Below, one piece after another: positions 8,229 through 15,798 of a stretch of DNA of 50,452 nucleotides (positions are counted from its first letter, which is position 1; every line of letters starts with the position of its first letter). Origin of the DNA: Eubacteriales bacterium (GTDB taxonomy: Bacteria; Bacillota; Clostridia; Christensenellales; Aristaeellaceae). Below the pieces are notes generated by a model that did not search any database, had not been told where the DNA came from, and saw only the letters and a list, made by a program, of their open reading frames with translations. Location: contig JAQWCW010000021.1 of assembly GCA_028705775.1 (NCBI GenBank), forward strand, positions 1 through 50,452. The letters run 5' to 3'. A program made the translations under genes and the position numbers.

Positions 8229-9035
8229 TTATCTCTCGTCCAGAGTGTAAAGCCTTCCCGGGTGGTCGCGGTAGGAAAGCTCGACGCGGATTTGGCTTCC
8301 CGTTTGATAGCCCGCGTTTTTAAGCGCCTCCGTCGCGCATTGATACGCAAGCTCCGGAGTATTGTTTTCGGGGCTTAAATGCCCCAGCACGACGGTTTTC
8401 AGCCCGTCCCCTACAAGGGAAACGAGCGCGGAGGTGCTGTCCTCGTTCGACAGATGCCCGTGCTGGGATAGTATGCGCTTTTTGAGCGCGGGCGAGTAAT
8501 TCGGATTCCTTTTCAGCATTTCGACGTTATGGTTGCTCTCCAGAAGCGCAAGGCTCGCTCCCCGCGCAAAGCGCATCCATTTATCGTTTACATTGCCTAT
8601 ATCCGTTGCCACAACAGCGCTTGCTGCGCCCGCCTCGAAGCGGAAGCCGACGGGCTGCGCCGCGTCATGCGGAATGGCAAAAGGCGTTACGGTAAGGTCG
8701 CCGAGCGTAAGCGGCGTAAACGGCTCTATGAGCCTCAGCGTTCCGTCCGGCAGCGCTCCGAGCTTTTCGCGGCTTGCAAGATACGTTTTTTCGCATATGT
8801 ACACGGGCAGGTTATAGCGGCGCGCAAGAATTCCAACGCCCATAATGTGGTCAATATGCTCGTGCGTTATGAATATTCCGCCAATCGTTTCCGGCGCTAC
8901 ATGGATTAGCCGAAGCGCGCTCTCGATTGACTTTCCGGATTTTCCGGCGTCAACAAGGATTCGCGTCCTCGACGTTCCCACATAAACGCTGTTGCCCTGA
9001 GACGAGCTGTACAGCGGGCAGAACTGAAGCGGCAT
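8229..9035 (-). CDS. walJ: MBL-fold metallohydrolase, WalJ/YycJ type
   Basis: 268 residues, a metallo-beta-lactamase-fold hydrolase. Metal-binding THEHIDH (about 57-63) is followed by a His in AIPHDA, an Asp in ATDIGNV and a distal LGHLSPENN. The N-terminal SSSQGNSVYVG is typical of YycJ/WalJ, which sits near the WalKR locus in Bacillus and is linked to cell-wall or DNA-end metabolism. The presence of rlmH in the same operon agrees with that neighbourhood, although walKR itself is absent here. The ATG at 9035 follows GGAGGAG. Confidence 0.88.
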   Translation of the reverse strand: MPLQFCPLYSSSQGNSVYVGTSRTRILVDAGKSGKSIESALRLIHVAPETIGGIFITHEHIDHIMGVGILARRYNLPVYICEKTYLASREKLGALPDGTLRLIEPFTPLTLGDLTVTPFAIPHDAAQPVGFRFEAGAASAVVATDIGNVNDKWMRFARGASLALLESNHNVEMLKRNPNYSPALKKRILSQHGHLSNEDSTSALVSLVGDGLKTVVLGHLSPENNTPELAYQCATEALKNAGYQTGSQIRVELSYRDHPGRLYTLDER

Positions 9036-9108
9036 TCGTAATCTCCTCCGGCGCGGCATATATCCGGCGCTGTTCGCAAGCCGAATCGCCGCGCAATTCT
9101 GAAAATCC

Positions 9109-9138
9109 ATTATACCACATTCACCCTGCGAGGGTAAA
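9109..9138 (-). promoter_or_regulatory. Promoter of walJ operon
   Basis: On the minus strand an extended -10 element TGGTATAAT (TATAAT at 9114-9109) is preceded by a weak -35 (TTTACC) at 18-base spacing. The start of walJ is about 75 bases downstream. Confidence 0.6.
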
Positions 9139-9162
9139 GTGCGATATTCCGCACGGATATAT

Positions 9163-9196
9163 AAAAAACCGCCCGCTGCACAAAAGCAGTAGACGG
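9163..9196 (-). terminator. Terminator of the xpaC-telA-lemA-TPM transcript
   Basis: Read on the minus strand, an 11-base stem with G-U pairs and one mismatch (9196-9186 with 9179-9169) is followed by six Ts. It lies about 70 bases after the TPM gene stop. The G-U pairs favour minus-strand function. Confidence 0.65.
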
Positions 9197-9263
9197 CTCC
9201 GGAAAAGGATTCGATTATATTTTCATCAATGTAAATGCCGCGTGCAGGCGGCAGGAAAAGCCT

Positions 9264-10139
9264 TTACCTGTACGGATGACCGCCCTTGCCGGAGGTTTTG
9301 CGGGTATTCTTTCCGCCCTTATTCTTTCCGCTGAAGATGAGCTTCAGAATAATCAGCAGGAGAATTATCTGCCAGAAGGAAACGTGAACTCCCTTGTCGG
9401 AATCGCTCTCGTCATACTTGAAGGGCGCTCCGGTCGATGTGACCTTGGTTTCGCCCCAAGTCATCATCCTGTCAAGCCAGTTGTCCGCGGAATACGCGGC
9501 GGAATCATCCGCCTTTTCCGTGGGCGCCGGGGTAACGGCGGCGGCAGCGGCAGGCGTCGCGGTGGGCTTCAGGCTTTCGGCATAGCCGGAGGAAACGCCG
9601 AATGCGGAGGATATCGAATCGCACAGCTTGGGCATATAGGCGCGCAGGGCGCTGTCATAAGCCGAGGAAGGATAATCCATCGCGTGCCCCTCGGAGGTGT
9701 ACGGCTCCTTGAGCTGGTTCGTCAGATTCGTTCCGACAATCTGCCCGAGCTTTACGGAATCCAGCTTTTTCTGAACGGCGTTTCCCGCGTAAGCCGTATA
9801 GCTGAACTCGTCGACGCAGATAATCGTAAGCACGTCGTTTTCGGAAAGCTTGAGGCTTGCGTAAAGCCCCTTTGCAACGTCCGTTATATGCTTTCCGTCA
9901 AGGAAATCAAGGGTTACGACGCACACGCGGCAGCCGGTGGAATCGAAAAGCTTCTTATCCAAATCGGTTATAAGCTGCTTGGTTTCGGCAGAAAGCACGG
10001 TGGCTCTGTCGTACACAGCCTCGAACGGGACGCTTTCCTCCGCCTTCTCGCCGCTATCCGCGAACGCGGGCATGGCAAGCAGGACAACCAGCAAGGCAAG
10101 CACTGCGGACAGCGCGCGCAGAAGCTTCATGTTTTTCAT
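9264..10139 (-). CDS. Secreted TPM-domain protein (YgcG-like), membrane anchored
   Basis: 291 residues. Residues 1-27 are a signal peptide ending at AFADS. A TPM domain (about 40-150) follows, with VYDRATVLSAETKQLITDL at its start and the Asp-rich NDVLTIICVDEF strand. A Pro/Ala/Thr linker (about 195-215) leads to a C-terminal membrane helix (FWQIILLLIILKLIFSG) and a Lys/Arg tail. TPM proteins are proposed envelope phosphatases or chaperone-like factors, usually encoded beside LemA, as here. ATG at 10139 has AAGGAGAG at good spacing and is 14 bases after the LemA-like stop. Confidence 0.85.
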   Translation of the reverse strand: MKNMKLLRALSAVLALLVVLLAMPAFADSGEKAEESVPFEAVYDRATVLSAETKQLITDLDKKLFDSTGCRVCVVTLDFLDGKHITDVAKGLYASLKLSENDVLTIICVDEFSYTAYAGNAVQKKLDSVKLGQIVGTNLTNQLKEPYTSEGHAMDYPSSAYDSALRAYMPKLCDSISSAFGVSSGYAESLKPTATPAAAAAVTPAPTEKADDSAAYSADNWLDRMMTWGETKVTSTGAPFKYDESDSDKGVHVSFWQIILLLIILKLIFSGKNKGGKNTRKTSGKGGHPYR

Positions 10140-10153
10140 ATGCGCACTCTCCT

Positions 10154-10747
10154 TTACTGAACCTGCGCGGACGGGAAGGTCTGCGGCAGGTCAAGCTTGA
10201 CAATCATCGTCAGCGCTTTATAAGTGAACTCATCCTGAGCCTTTTTCGCAATCTTTTCGGCGTAAGCGTTATACTGGCGGATTGGGGCGGCGTAGGTGAA
10301 TTCCTTTTCGCCCTCAATGAAGCCGTAAAGATAATCGCTGCTGCGCTGATGCTCCGCGTCGGGAGCGGCGAGGAACGATATATTCGCCAGATTGTCGCTG
10401 AGCAGTCTTGTGCAGGTCATACAGAGCGAGTCGTAAGCCGCCGCCTTTTCGGCAAGCGTCGCCTTGTCGGAGCGAAGCAACGCCGCGCCCGCCTTTATAT
10501 CATCGTACTCAGGAAATCCTAAGCCGAGATAGCGCTCCGCAAGCACCACGATATTGAGAGCGGAAGCCGCGCGCTTTTCGACAATCGAAGCTACGGAGGC
10601 GTAGGTTTCGCCCTCGACAGTTATTCCGTTCCGGTATACGCTGTCAACGTTACCGAATTCCGTTTTCCAGCCGGAATAAGCGCTGTAAAGAAACGCTCCG
10701 GCAAGGCAGAGAACGGCGAACGCTATCGCCAGCAGTCTTTTCCCCAT
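10154..10747 (-). CDS. LemA-like membrane-anchored protein
   Basis: 197 residues with an N-terminal membrane anchor (about 4-22) and an extracytoplasmic helical domain. I call it LemA-like from the all-helical layout (VEKRAASALNIVVLAERY; YNAYAEKIAKKAQ near residue 160, matching the AxxxYN region of LemA) and from the adjacent TPM gene, a well-known pairing. Sequence agreement is weak, and the YNxLVxxRxxVxxAW signature is degenerate. Its ATG has GAGG about 11 bases upstream. No promoter is seen in the 96 bases after telA, so expression probably depends on read-through. Confidence 0.6.
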   Translation of the reverse strand: MGKRLLAIAFAVLCLAGAFLYSAYSGWKTEFGNVDSVYRNGITVEGETYASVASIVEKRAASALNIVVLAERYLGLGFPEYDDIKAGAALLRSDKATLAEKAAAYDSLCMTCTRLLSDNLANISFLAAPDAEHQRSSDYLYGFIEGEKEFTYAAPIRQYNAYAEKIAKKAQDEFTYKALTMIVKLDLPQTFPSAQVQ

Positions 10748-10785
10748 TTGTCAACTAACCTCTTTCCAAACAAGTCATGCGCCCG

Positions 10786-10830
10786 AAAAAAAGCGCGGCG
10801 GCGCGGCATAAGCCGCGTGCCGCCGCTTAT
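10786..10830 (-). terminator. Intra-operon terminator/attenuator after telA
   Basis: Minus-strand hairpin (GCGGCGGCACGCGGC, loop TTAT, GCCGCGCCGCCGC) with a one-base bulge, followed by seven Ts. It stands between telA and the lemA-like gene on the same strand with no new promoter visible, so it probably lowers expression of the LemA/TPM half. Confidence 0.7.
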
Positions 10831-10843
10831 TGCAGGTTTCTGA

Positions 10844-12106
10844 TTACTTCTTCAGCTCAAGCAGCTTCTGCTTAAGCTCGCCCTCCATGGTGAGCAGGGT
10901 CTTTTCGGCTTCAATTCTCTTGGCGCGTCCTTCGTCCTGAATCTTGACAACCTCGTCGAAGGTATCGATAAGGCTCTGATTGGTCTGAACGAGGGTTTCA
11001 ATATCAATGATTCCGCGCTCGGCTTCCTTGGCGGTTTCGATAGTGCCCATCTTGAGCGTTTCGGCGTTCTTCTTGAGCAGCTCATTGGTCATATCGGTTA
11101 CTGCCTTCTGCGCGCGCATAGCCTCTTGGCTGTGCTGCAAGCCCAGAGCAAGCACCATCTGGCTCTTCCAGAGCGGCAGGGTGTTTGCAAGGGTGGACTG
11201 GATGCGCTCTACGAGCAGCGCGTTATTGTTCTGCAAAAGGCGAATCTGCGGCGCCATCTGCATTGAAACGGTGCGGGTAAGCTTGAGGTCGTAGAGCTTC
11301 TTCTCAAAGCGGTCGCACTGGGCGGAAAGGTCGTTCGCCTTCTGCGCGTCCATCGCGTCGCCGGTCTGCTTCGCCTTCGCAAGCAGGTCGGCAAGCTGAG
11401 TCGCCCTTACTTCCTTGAGCTTCTTTTCGCCCGCTACTACGTACATGGTCAGCTCGCGGAAATACTGCGTGTTCATATCATACATATGGTTGAACATACT
11501 CACGTCCTTGAGCAGCTGAACCTGATAGCCCTCAAGATTGGTGGCGATTGTGTCAACATTGCCTTCAACCTTGGTGAAACGCGCCTGCATAGCCTCAACG
11601 GACTTCTTGGCGTTATAGAACAGCTTGGCGATTCCCTTGGGCTCCTCGGCGGACTCGTTCATGTTCTTCAGCTCAGCGACGAGGTTTGCAAGCATATTGC
11701 CGACTTCGCCGGTTTCCTGAGTGCGGACGGTCTGGAGAGCGCTGTCGGAGAACTCGGAAATTTTCTTCTGCGCCTCCGCGCCATAGAGCAGAACGTGGTC
11801 GGGATTGTTAAGGTCAATCTTCGTAACAAAGCTGTCGATTGCAGCCTTCTCGGCGGGCGTAAGCTCGACGGAGTCGCTCAAATCAGACTCAACCTTGGTT
11901 ACGTTTGCAGCGGTCTTTGCCGAAGGCGCGCTCGGAGCAGCGGGCGCGGCGATTTCGGTGGTGGCAACCTCAATGCTCTTGACGGCGGCTTCTGTCGCCT
12001 CGGGAGCCTTGGTTACCTCGGAAAAGTCGAGCGTAAGGGTGGGAAGGGTTACGCTCTGTTCGGCTTCCGCCGCCTGAGGCTGGGTATTCTTTTCGATGTC
12101 TGTCAT
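10844..12106 (-). CDS. Toxic anion resistance protein, TelA/KlaA family
   Basis: 420 residues, TelA family (PF05816), a largely helical cytoplasmic protein associated with tellurite and envelope-stress resistance; its biochemical role is unknown. The first 90 residues are a low-complexity Ala/Glu/Thr leader. The core begins near TPAEKAAIDSFV and has family hallmarks such as FNHMYDMNTQYFRELTMYV (about 198-216) and MQMAPQIRLLQNNNALLVE (about 280-298). It overlaps xpaC by four bases (ATGA). TelA next to XpaC is the common Firmicute pairing (yaaN-xpaC). Confidence 0.92.
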   Translation of the reverse strand: MTDIEKNTQPQAAEAEQSVTLPTLTLDFSEVTKAPEATEAAVKSIEVATTEIAAPAAPSAPSAKTAANVTKVESDLSDSVELTPAEKAAIDSFVTKIDLNNPDHVLLYGAEAQKKISEFSDSALQTVRTQETGEVGNMLANLVAELKNMNESAEEPKGIAKLFYNAKKSVEAMQARFTKVEGNVDTIATNLEGYQVQLLKDVSMFNHMYDMNTQYFRELTMYVVAGEKKLKEVRATQLADLLAKAKQTGDAMDAQKANDLSAQCDRFEKKLYDLKLTRTVSMQMAPQIRLLQNNNALLVERIQSTLANTLPLWKSQMVLALGLQHSQEAMRAQKAVTDMTNELLKKNAETLKMGTIETAKEAERGIIDIETLVQTNQSLIDTFDEVVKIQDEGRAKRIEAEKTLLTMEGELKQKLLELKK

Positions 12107-12990
12107 TCGTGGACTTCCTCCTTCTGTTTCTGCTTGGGCAGTTCCAGTACAATCGGGCCTTCCTTGGCATTCAGCCGGTTTGTAAGCTCATCGGCGGCGG
12201 AAATCGCGTCGCAGACTGCGGACTGTTCCTTGACCTTTGCCGCCGCTTCGGAAATCGCTTCCGCGCTTTTCTGCATTTCCTCCGTCTGCCGCCGCTGTTC
12301 GGCGGAAAGGGTGCCTTCATCCGACAAGCCGTCGCGCTTGAGCATCTGTTCAAGAACGTCAACGTCGGTCGTTATATCAAGCATATCGTTCTGATAAAGC
12401 GTGTCAAGCTGCTTGTCAAACGCCTTGATAACAAGGCTCATCGCGCCTGTTATCTTCTTGCGCGCCTGGTCGGCGTTCTCGCCGTAAACCCCGCGCTCGT
12501 CCATTTTGCGGTAGCTCGCGAGCATTTTCAGCGTCGTCGGCAGGTAGTAGCTCATAAACTTGCGAATCTGCGGCGCTTTCTTGGGCTGGTCGATAACGGT
12601 CTGGAATATCTTGCCCGTAATCTCCTCAAGCTGAAAGATTTGATTGCTCAGCGCCTGATCGGGTATCAAATCGTTTTCGTGGCGAATCTGCTGGAGCATA
12701 TCGCGGCTTTTCATCACGAGGTCGTCAACCTCCTGATTGCCGGTCGGCTGATACGAGAGCAGGTCGTTTACTTCCTTTTCCTTGCTGGAATGCGGCGCTT
12801 TTGTGTTAAGCGGCGTTGACATGATTCCGGCAAGCCAGCTCACAAGAAAGCTGACTACCAGCATAAGCGCCAGCGACCAGCCCTGATGAGGATGGAATAT
12901 AAGCGCAAACAGCATGGCGGTTACGCCGAAGCTGATGAGCGACACGTTTGTGCTCTTTTTTGTTTTCGCAGGCTTGCGATTGTTTGCCAT
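12103..12990 (-). CDS. XpaC-like protein (5-bromo-4-chloroindolyl phosphate hydrolysis family)
   Basis: 295 residues. Two N-terminal hydrophobic segments (about 15-50) anchor a cytoplasmic helical domain (about 70-290). XpaC family (PF10112) is assigned from YLPTTLKMLASYRKMDERGV (family core about 140-160) and the downstream telA gene. The name comes from an X-phosphatase phenotype; the true function is unsettled, probably a membrane partner of TelA. ATG at 12990 with GAGGCG upstream is preferred over the TTG one codon earlier. A hairpin lies in the 5' leader. Confidence 0.85.
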   Translation of the reverse strand: MANNRKPAKTKKSTNVSLISFGVTAMLFALIFHPHQGWSLALMLVVSFLVSWLAGIMSTPLNTKAPHSSKEKEVNDLLSYQPTGNQEVDDLVMKSRDMLQQIRHENDLIPDQALSNQIFQLEEITGKIFQTVIDQPKKAPQIRKFMSYYLPTTLKMLASYRKMDERGVYGENADQARKKITGAMSLVIKAFDKQLDTLYQNDMLDITTDVDVLEQMLKRDGLSDEGTLSAEQRRQTEEMQKSAEAISEAAAKVKEQSAVCDAISAADELTNRLNAKEGPIVLELPKQKQKEEVHE

Positions 12991-13312
12991 CAAAACGCCT
13001 CATTTCCCAAATGCCTCGCGACAGCCTCCCATCGCGAGAATAATAGTATCACTGTTCCCCTGTAGCGCGCCCGAAGCCGCGTTCCAAAACCGCGCGGCAA
13101 ATGCTGAAATATACTTTATGACGCCCGAAGCGCGGAAATACACGCAGGAGGCTGTCGGCATATTCATCACATCCGTCCGGCACAGTCATTATCATACCAT
13201 ATTTACCGTAAAAATGGAACATCCGTAAGTCTTGAAGTGCGCATTATTAATCGGTTTTTAATGATTTGCCAATCAGCCTGCAATAAAGCAAAGGCAAAAG
13301 CGGCTATCGGTA

Positions 13313-13341
13313 TTGACACACGCTGCCGCAATCGCTATAAT
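13313..13341 (+). promoter_or_regulatory. Sigma-A promoter of the tetR-hydrolase operon
   Basis: Perfect TTGACA (13313-13318), 17-base spacer, perfect TATAAT (13336-13341). The predicted start point falls inside the adjacent palindrome. Confidence 0.85.
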
Positions 13342-13344
13342 CTA

Positions 13345-13360
13345 TCTAACATTCGTTAGA
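13345..13360. promoter_or_regulatory. Probable TetR operator (palindrome over the start point)
   Basis: TCTAAC-ATTC-GTTAGA is a perfect six-base inverted repeat with a four-base centre, beginning four bases after the -10 element and ending 17 bases before the TetR ATG. The position is ideal for autorepression by blocking promoter escape. Confidence 0.7.
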
Positions 13361-13377
13361 CAAGCGAGGAAAAAGCA

Positions 13378-14001
13378 ATGCAGACAGAAGGCGAAAGCAC
13401 GGCGACAAGGGACAGGATAGCCAACGAAGCGCTCAGGCTGTTCTCGCAGAAGGGCTATTCGGCGGCGTCAATCCGCGCAATCGGCGCAATGGCAGGCGTT
13501 AAGGAAAGCACGATTTACTACCATTTCAAGAACAAGCAGGACATCATGGACACGCTGCTTAAGCGGGTTGAGACGATTGTAAGCGAAATGAAAAAGAGCT
13601 TTGCGGAGGCGTTTGCGGCAGCCGGAGAAATCAGCGCGGGGGCTATGGCGACGGTTGCCGAGGGCGTTCTTATGAACTACCTGATGAACGAAAACGTATA
13701 CCCGCTGATGATGACGCTTTCAATCGAGCGAATGCAAGCGGAGGAAGCGCAGAGGGAGTATAAGCGCATAATGTTCGAGCTGCCGCTTGAGCATCAGGAG
13801 GCGGTGTTCGCGCAAATGGCGGAGCGCGGGTTCATCGCCCGCGGGGACGCAAGAGCGCTTGCGGAGGAATATTTCGGAATTATACATCTCGCCTTCGAGC
13901 GCTTCTGCGTAGGCTGCGGAAAGGCGGACACAGACAAGGCAAGGGCGCAGATACGGCGCGGCATAAAGCTTTTATGCGAAAGGGAGGGCATTCCTGAATG
14001 A
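13378..14001 (+). CDS. TetR/AcrR family transcriptional regulator
   Basis: 207 residues. The N-terminal helix-turn-helix (about 10-56) is classical: RIANEALRLFSQKGYSAASI, then GVKESTIYYHFKNKQDIMDTLL. The C-terminal ligand domain is helical, with Met-rich and Cys residues (FCVGCGK) but no recognised ligand class. The ATG follows GAGGAAAAAGCA. Its stop overlaps the hydrolase start by four bases, so regulator and enzyme are coupled. With the palindrome over its own start point, it probably represses itself and the hydrolase until a hydrophobic or ester-like effector binds; the effector is inference. Confidence 0.92.
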   Translation: MQTEGESTATRDRIANEALRLFSQKGYSAASIRAIGAMAGVKESTIYYHFKNKQDIMDTLLKRVETIVSEMKKSFAEAFAAAGEISAGAMATVAEGVLMNYLMNENVYPLMMTLSIERMQAEEAQREYKRIMFELPLEHQEAVFAQMAERGFIARGDARALAEEYFGIIHLAFERFCVGCGKADTDKARAQIRRGIKLLCEREGIPE

Positions 14002-14891
14002 AGAAATACAGGAGCGAAAAAGCGGGAAGGGAAATCCTGCGCACATATGACGAGCTGCTGAGCCGCTGGGGAACCGAGACGGAGGAGCTGAACCTCAAAT
14101 CGGAGTACGGCATAACGCACGTTACAGCCGCCGGAGAAAAGGGCGCCGAGCCGCTCGTGCTGCTGCACGGAGTCGGGGACGATTCGGCGCTTATGTGGCT
14201 CAAAAACGCCGCATATCTTGCAAAGCGCTATCGCATTTACGCAATCGACACGATAGGCGGCGCGGGAAAGAGCGAGATGGGCGCAGGCTATGACAAAAGC
14301 TTCGACGATGTTGTGTGGCTCAGGGGCGTTCTTGACGCGCTCAGCATAGGCGAGGCGTCCTTCATAGGAGTTTCGCACGGCGGCTATCTTGCGCAGCTCT
14401 GCGCGCTTTGCCTTCCGGAGCGAGTAAAGAAAGCAATCGCGCTTTCCGCTTCCGTTCCCGCCGGAAAAGAAGGCTCGCCGATGAAAACGATGATGAAAAT
14501 CTTTCTGCCGGAGGCGCTTTTCCCGACCGACAAGAACATAGCAAAGCTTCTCCGCAAGCTCTGCGGCGGGAGCGCGGAGGCGTTCACCTCCGATTCGCTC
14601 GTAATGGAGCATTATCGCTGGCTGCTCAAGGGCTTCAACAACATGGCTATGGGCTGCCACAAGGTGAAAACGTTTACGGACAGCCAAATCGAGATGATTC
14701 GCCCGCGCTGCTATTATCTCTTGGGCGAGCGCGACCCCTTCCAGAAGCTCGGCGGAAAAGATGCAGTCCTTTCATATAAAATGAACGCGCGCTTTTACGA
14801 AAACGCTGGTCACGGGCTGAATCACGAGCTTGCAGACGAAATCAACGAGGCAATCTGCAAAATCCTCTCCGGCGAAATAACAGAGCTGTAA
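13998..14891 (+). CDS. Alpha/beta hydrolase
   Basis: 297 residues, alpha/beta-hydrolase fold. Oxyanion-hole segment VLLHGVGDDSA (about 54-64), nucleophile elbow GVSHGGYLA with Ser at about residue 126, acid in a GERDPF segment (about 239-244) and catalytic His in NAGHGLNHEL (about 271-280) complete the triad. No signal peptide; a cytoplasmic esterase, lactonase or similar. AGGGAGGG precedes the start, and the four-base ATGA overlap with tetR implies shared control. Substrate unknown. Confidence 0.9.
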   Translation: MKKYRSEKAGREILRTYDELLSRWGTETEELNLKSEYGITHVTAAGEKGAEPLVLLHGVGDDSALMWLKNAAYLAKRYRIYAIDTIGGAGKSEMGAGYDKSFDDVVWLRGVLDALSIGEASFIGVSHGGYLAQLCALCLPERVKKAIALSASVPAGKEGSPMKTMMKIFLPEALFPTDKNIAKLLRKLCGGSAEAFTSDSLVMEHYRWLLKGFNNMAMGCHKVKTFTDSQIEMIRPRCYYLLGERDPFQKLGGKDAVLSYKMNARFYENAGHGLNHELADEINEAICKILSGEITEL

Positions 14892-14917
14892 ACCGCGCGC
14901 GATGTGGAAGCAAGAAG

Positions 14918-15046
14918 ATTCGGTATCGTTGGGATTTGTGTCGGCGAGATACCCAAGCCGTTTCGGTATCTCTTAGTTTCGCGTCGGCGCAGTATGCAAG
15001 CTGTTTTGGTATCGCTGAGATTCGCGTCGGCGCGGTATACAAGGCA
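14918..15046. repeat. 43-bp direct tandem repeat, three imperfect copies
   Basis: Three copies with exact 43-base spacing (the GGTATC element recurs at 14922, 14965 and 15008). Each carries GGTATC, a TCGGCG element and a CAAG-type end. Divergence between copies is roughly 20-30 percent. It immediately follows the hydrolase gene and opens the first repeat cluster. A separate 44-bp tandem repeat of similar size occurs at 36115-36245. Confidence 0.75.
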
Positions 15047-15174
15047 GTCGATGTGCGAATGCAAATGGGTTCGTTTTGAGCTAAAGAGTTGCTGAGATTC
15101 GTTCCCCTGTATAAGGCTCGTATGTAGTAAAGGGAGCTGGCTTCTGATTAAAGTTTACGAGCCGATATACCACG

Positions 15175-15345
15175 AAGGCTCCCTTGTGCAAAGGGAGCTG
15201 GCGCGTAGCGCCTGAGGGATTGTCGTAAACTCTTGAAAAACATAGGCATATGTTTATTGTTCAATAACTATTTTTACATTAATCTCAACGACAATCCTTC
15301 CGTCACGGCTACGCCGTGCCACCTCCCTTTACACAAGGGAGGCTT
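15175..15345 (-). repeat. Repeat R1 copy a (MITE-like)
   Basis: 171 bp with long imperfect inverted ends. Each end holds the hairpin CTCCCTTGTGCAAAGGGAG, a second GC hairpin (GGCGCGTAGCGCC at one end, CACGGCTACGCCGTG at the other) and a GACAATCC-type inner border. The AT-rich centre is variable. Minus is assigned because the GGCACGGCGTAGCC-type end lies at the right. Confidence 0.75.
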
Positions 15346-15497
15346 AATCTTGTACCGGTGCTATGCTGTAAAACCGCCGCTTGTCGGTTATCGTTAGTTT
15401 CTTAATCGTGTGATTCTCAAGCTTGTTTAGTAGTGCGATTTTCAACTGCAATGGCGTTATCATAAACCGCCTGCGTAAGCAGACGGCTTACCAAAAG

Positions 15498-15669
15498 AAG
15501 GCTCCCCTTGTGCAAAGGGAGCTGGCGCGTAGCGCCTGAGGGATTGTCCGATTCCCTTGATATATAAGGATTTGTGTTTGTTATTCAATGATAACTATAA
15601 TGACAATTCCTACGACAATCCTTCCGTCACGGCTACGCCGTGCCACCTGTTCTTGCACAAGGGAGGCTT
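15498..15669 (-). repeat. Repeat R1 copy b
   Basis: 172 bp, same architecture and orientation as copy a. One end differs slightly (CTCCCCTTG) and the other has CTGTTCTTGCAC in place of CTCCCTTTGCAC. A 152-bp spacer that itself recurs in the cluster near 26.4 kb separates copies a and b. Confidence 0.75.
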
Positions 15670-15765
15670 ATTCCGGAATTGACGCCGTACTGCGAAATCG
15701 ACCCTTGTTGGTTCGCGTTTTCTGCTTGACTGCAAATGGTTCCGGTCACATTGGTATTATATCAT

Positions 15766-15794
15766 AAACAGACTGCAACCGCAGTCTGTTTACC
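15766..15794. repeat. Hairpin flanking R1 copy c
   Basis: AAACAGACTGC, loop AACC, GCAGTCTGTTT: a perfect 11-bp stem. Equivalent hairpins with changed but paired stem bases flank other R1 copies at 15468-15488, 26309-26335 and 26637-26662, so it belongs to the larger repeat unit. Confidence 0.7.
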
Positions 15795-15798
15795 AAAG

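Larger units (their letters stand above)
12991..13377. other. Divergent intergenic region between xpaC and the tetR gene
   Basis: This stretch holds the leader of xpaC, including the inverted repeat CTCGCGA/TCGCGAG (13015-13021 and 13032-13038, ten-base loop) that would form a hairpin just upstream of its SD. It also holds the tetR promoter and operator at the right end. The middle (about 13060-13300) shows no convincing gene; short open frames there lack ribosome binding sites. Confidence 0.5.

Noticed and set aside
10844-12990. Tellurite-resistance island acquired by transfer
   Set aside because: XpaC-TelA is a standard chromosomal Firmicute pair and its composition matches its surroundings.
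14918-15046. CRISPR array
   Set aside because: The 43-bp units are directly adjacent with no unique spacers, and no cas genes are present. The same applies to the 44-bp repeats at 36115-36245.
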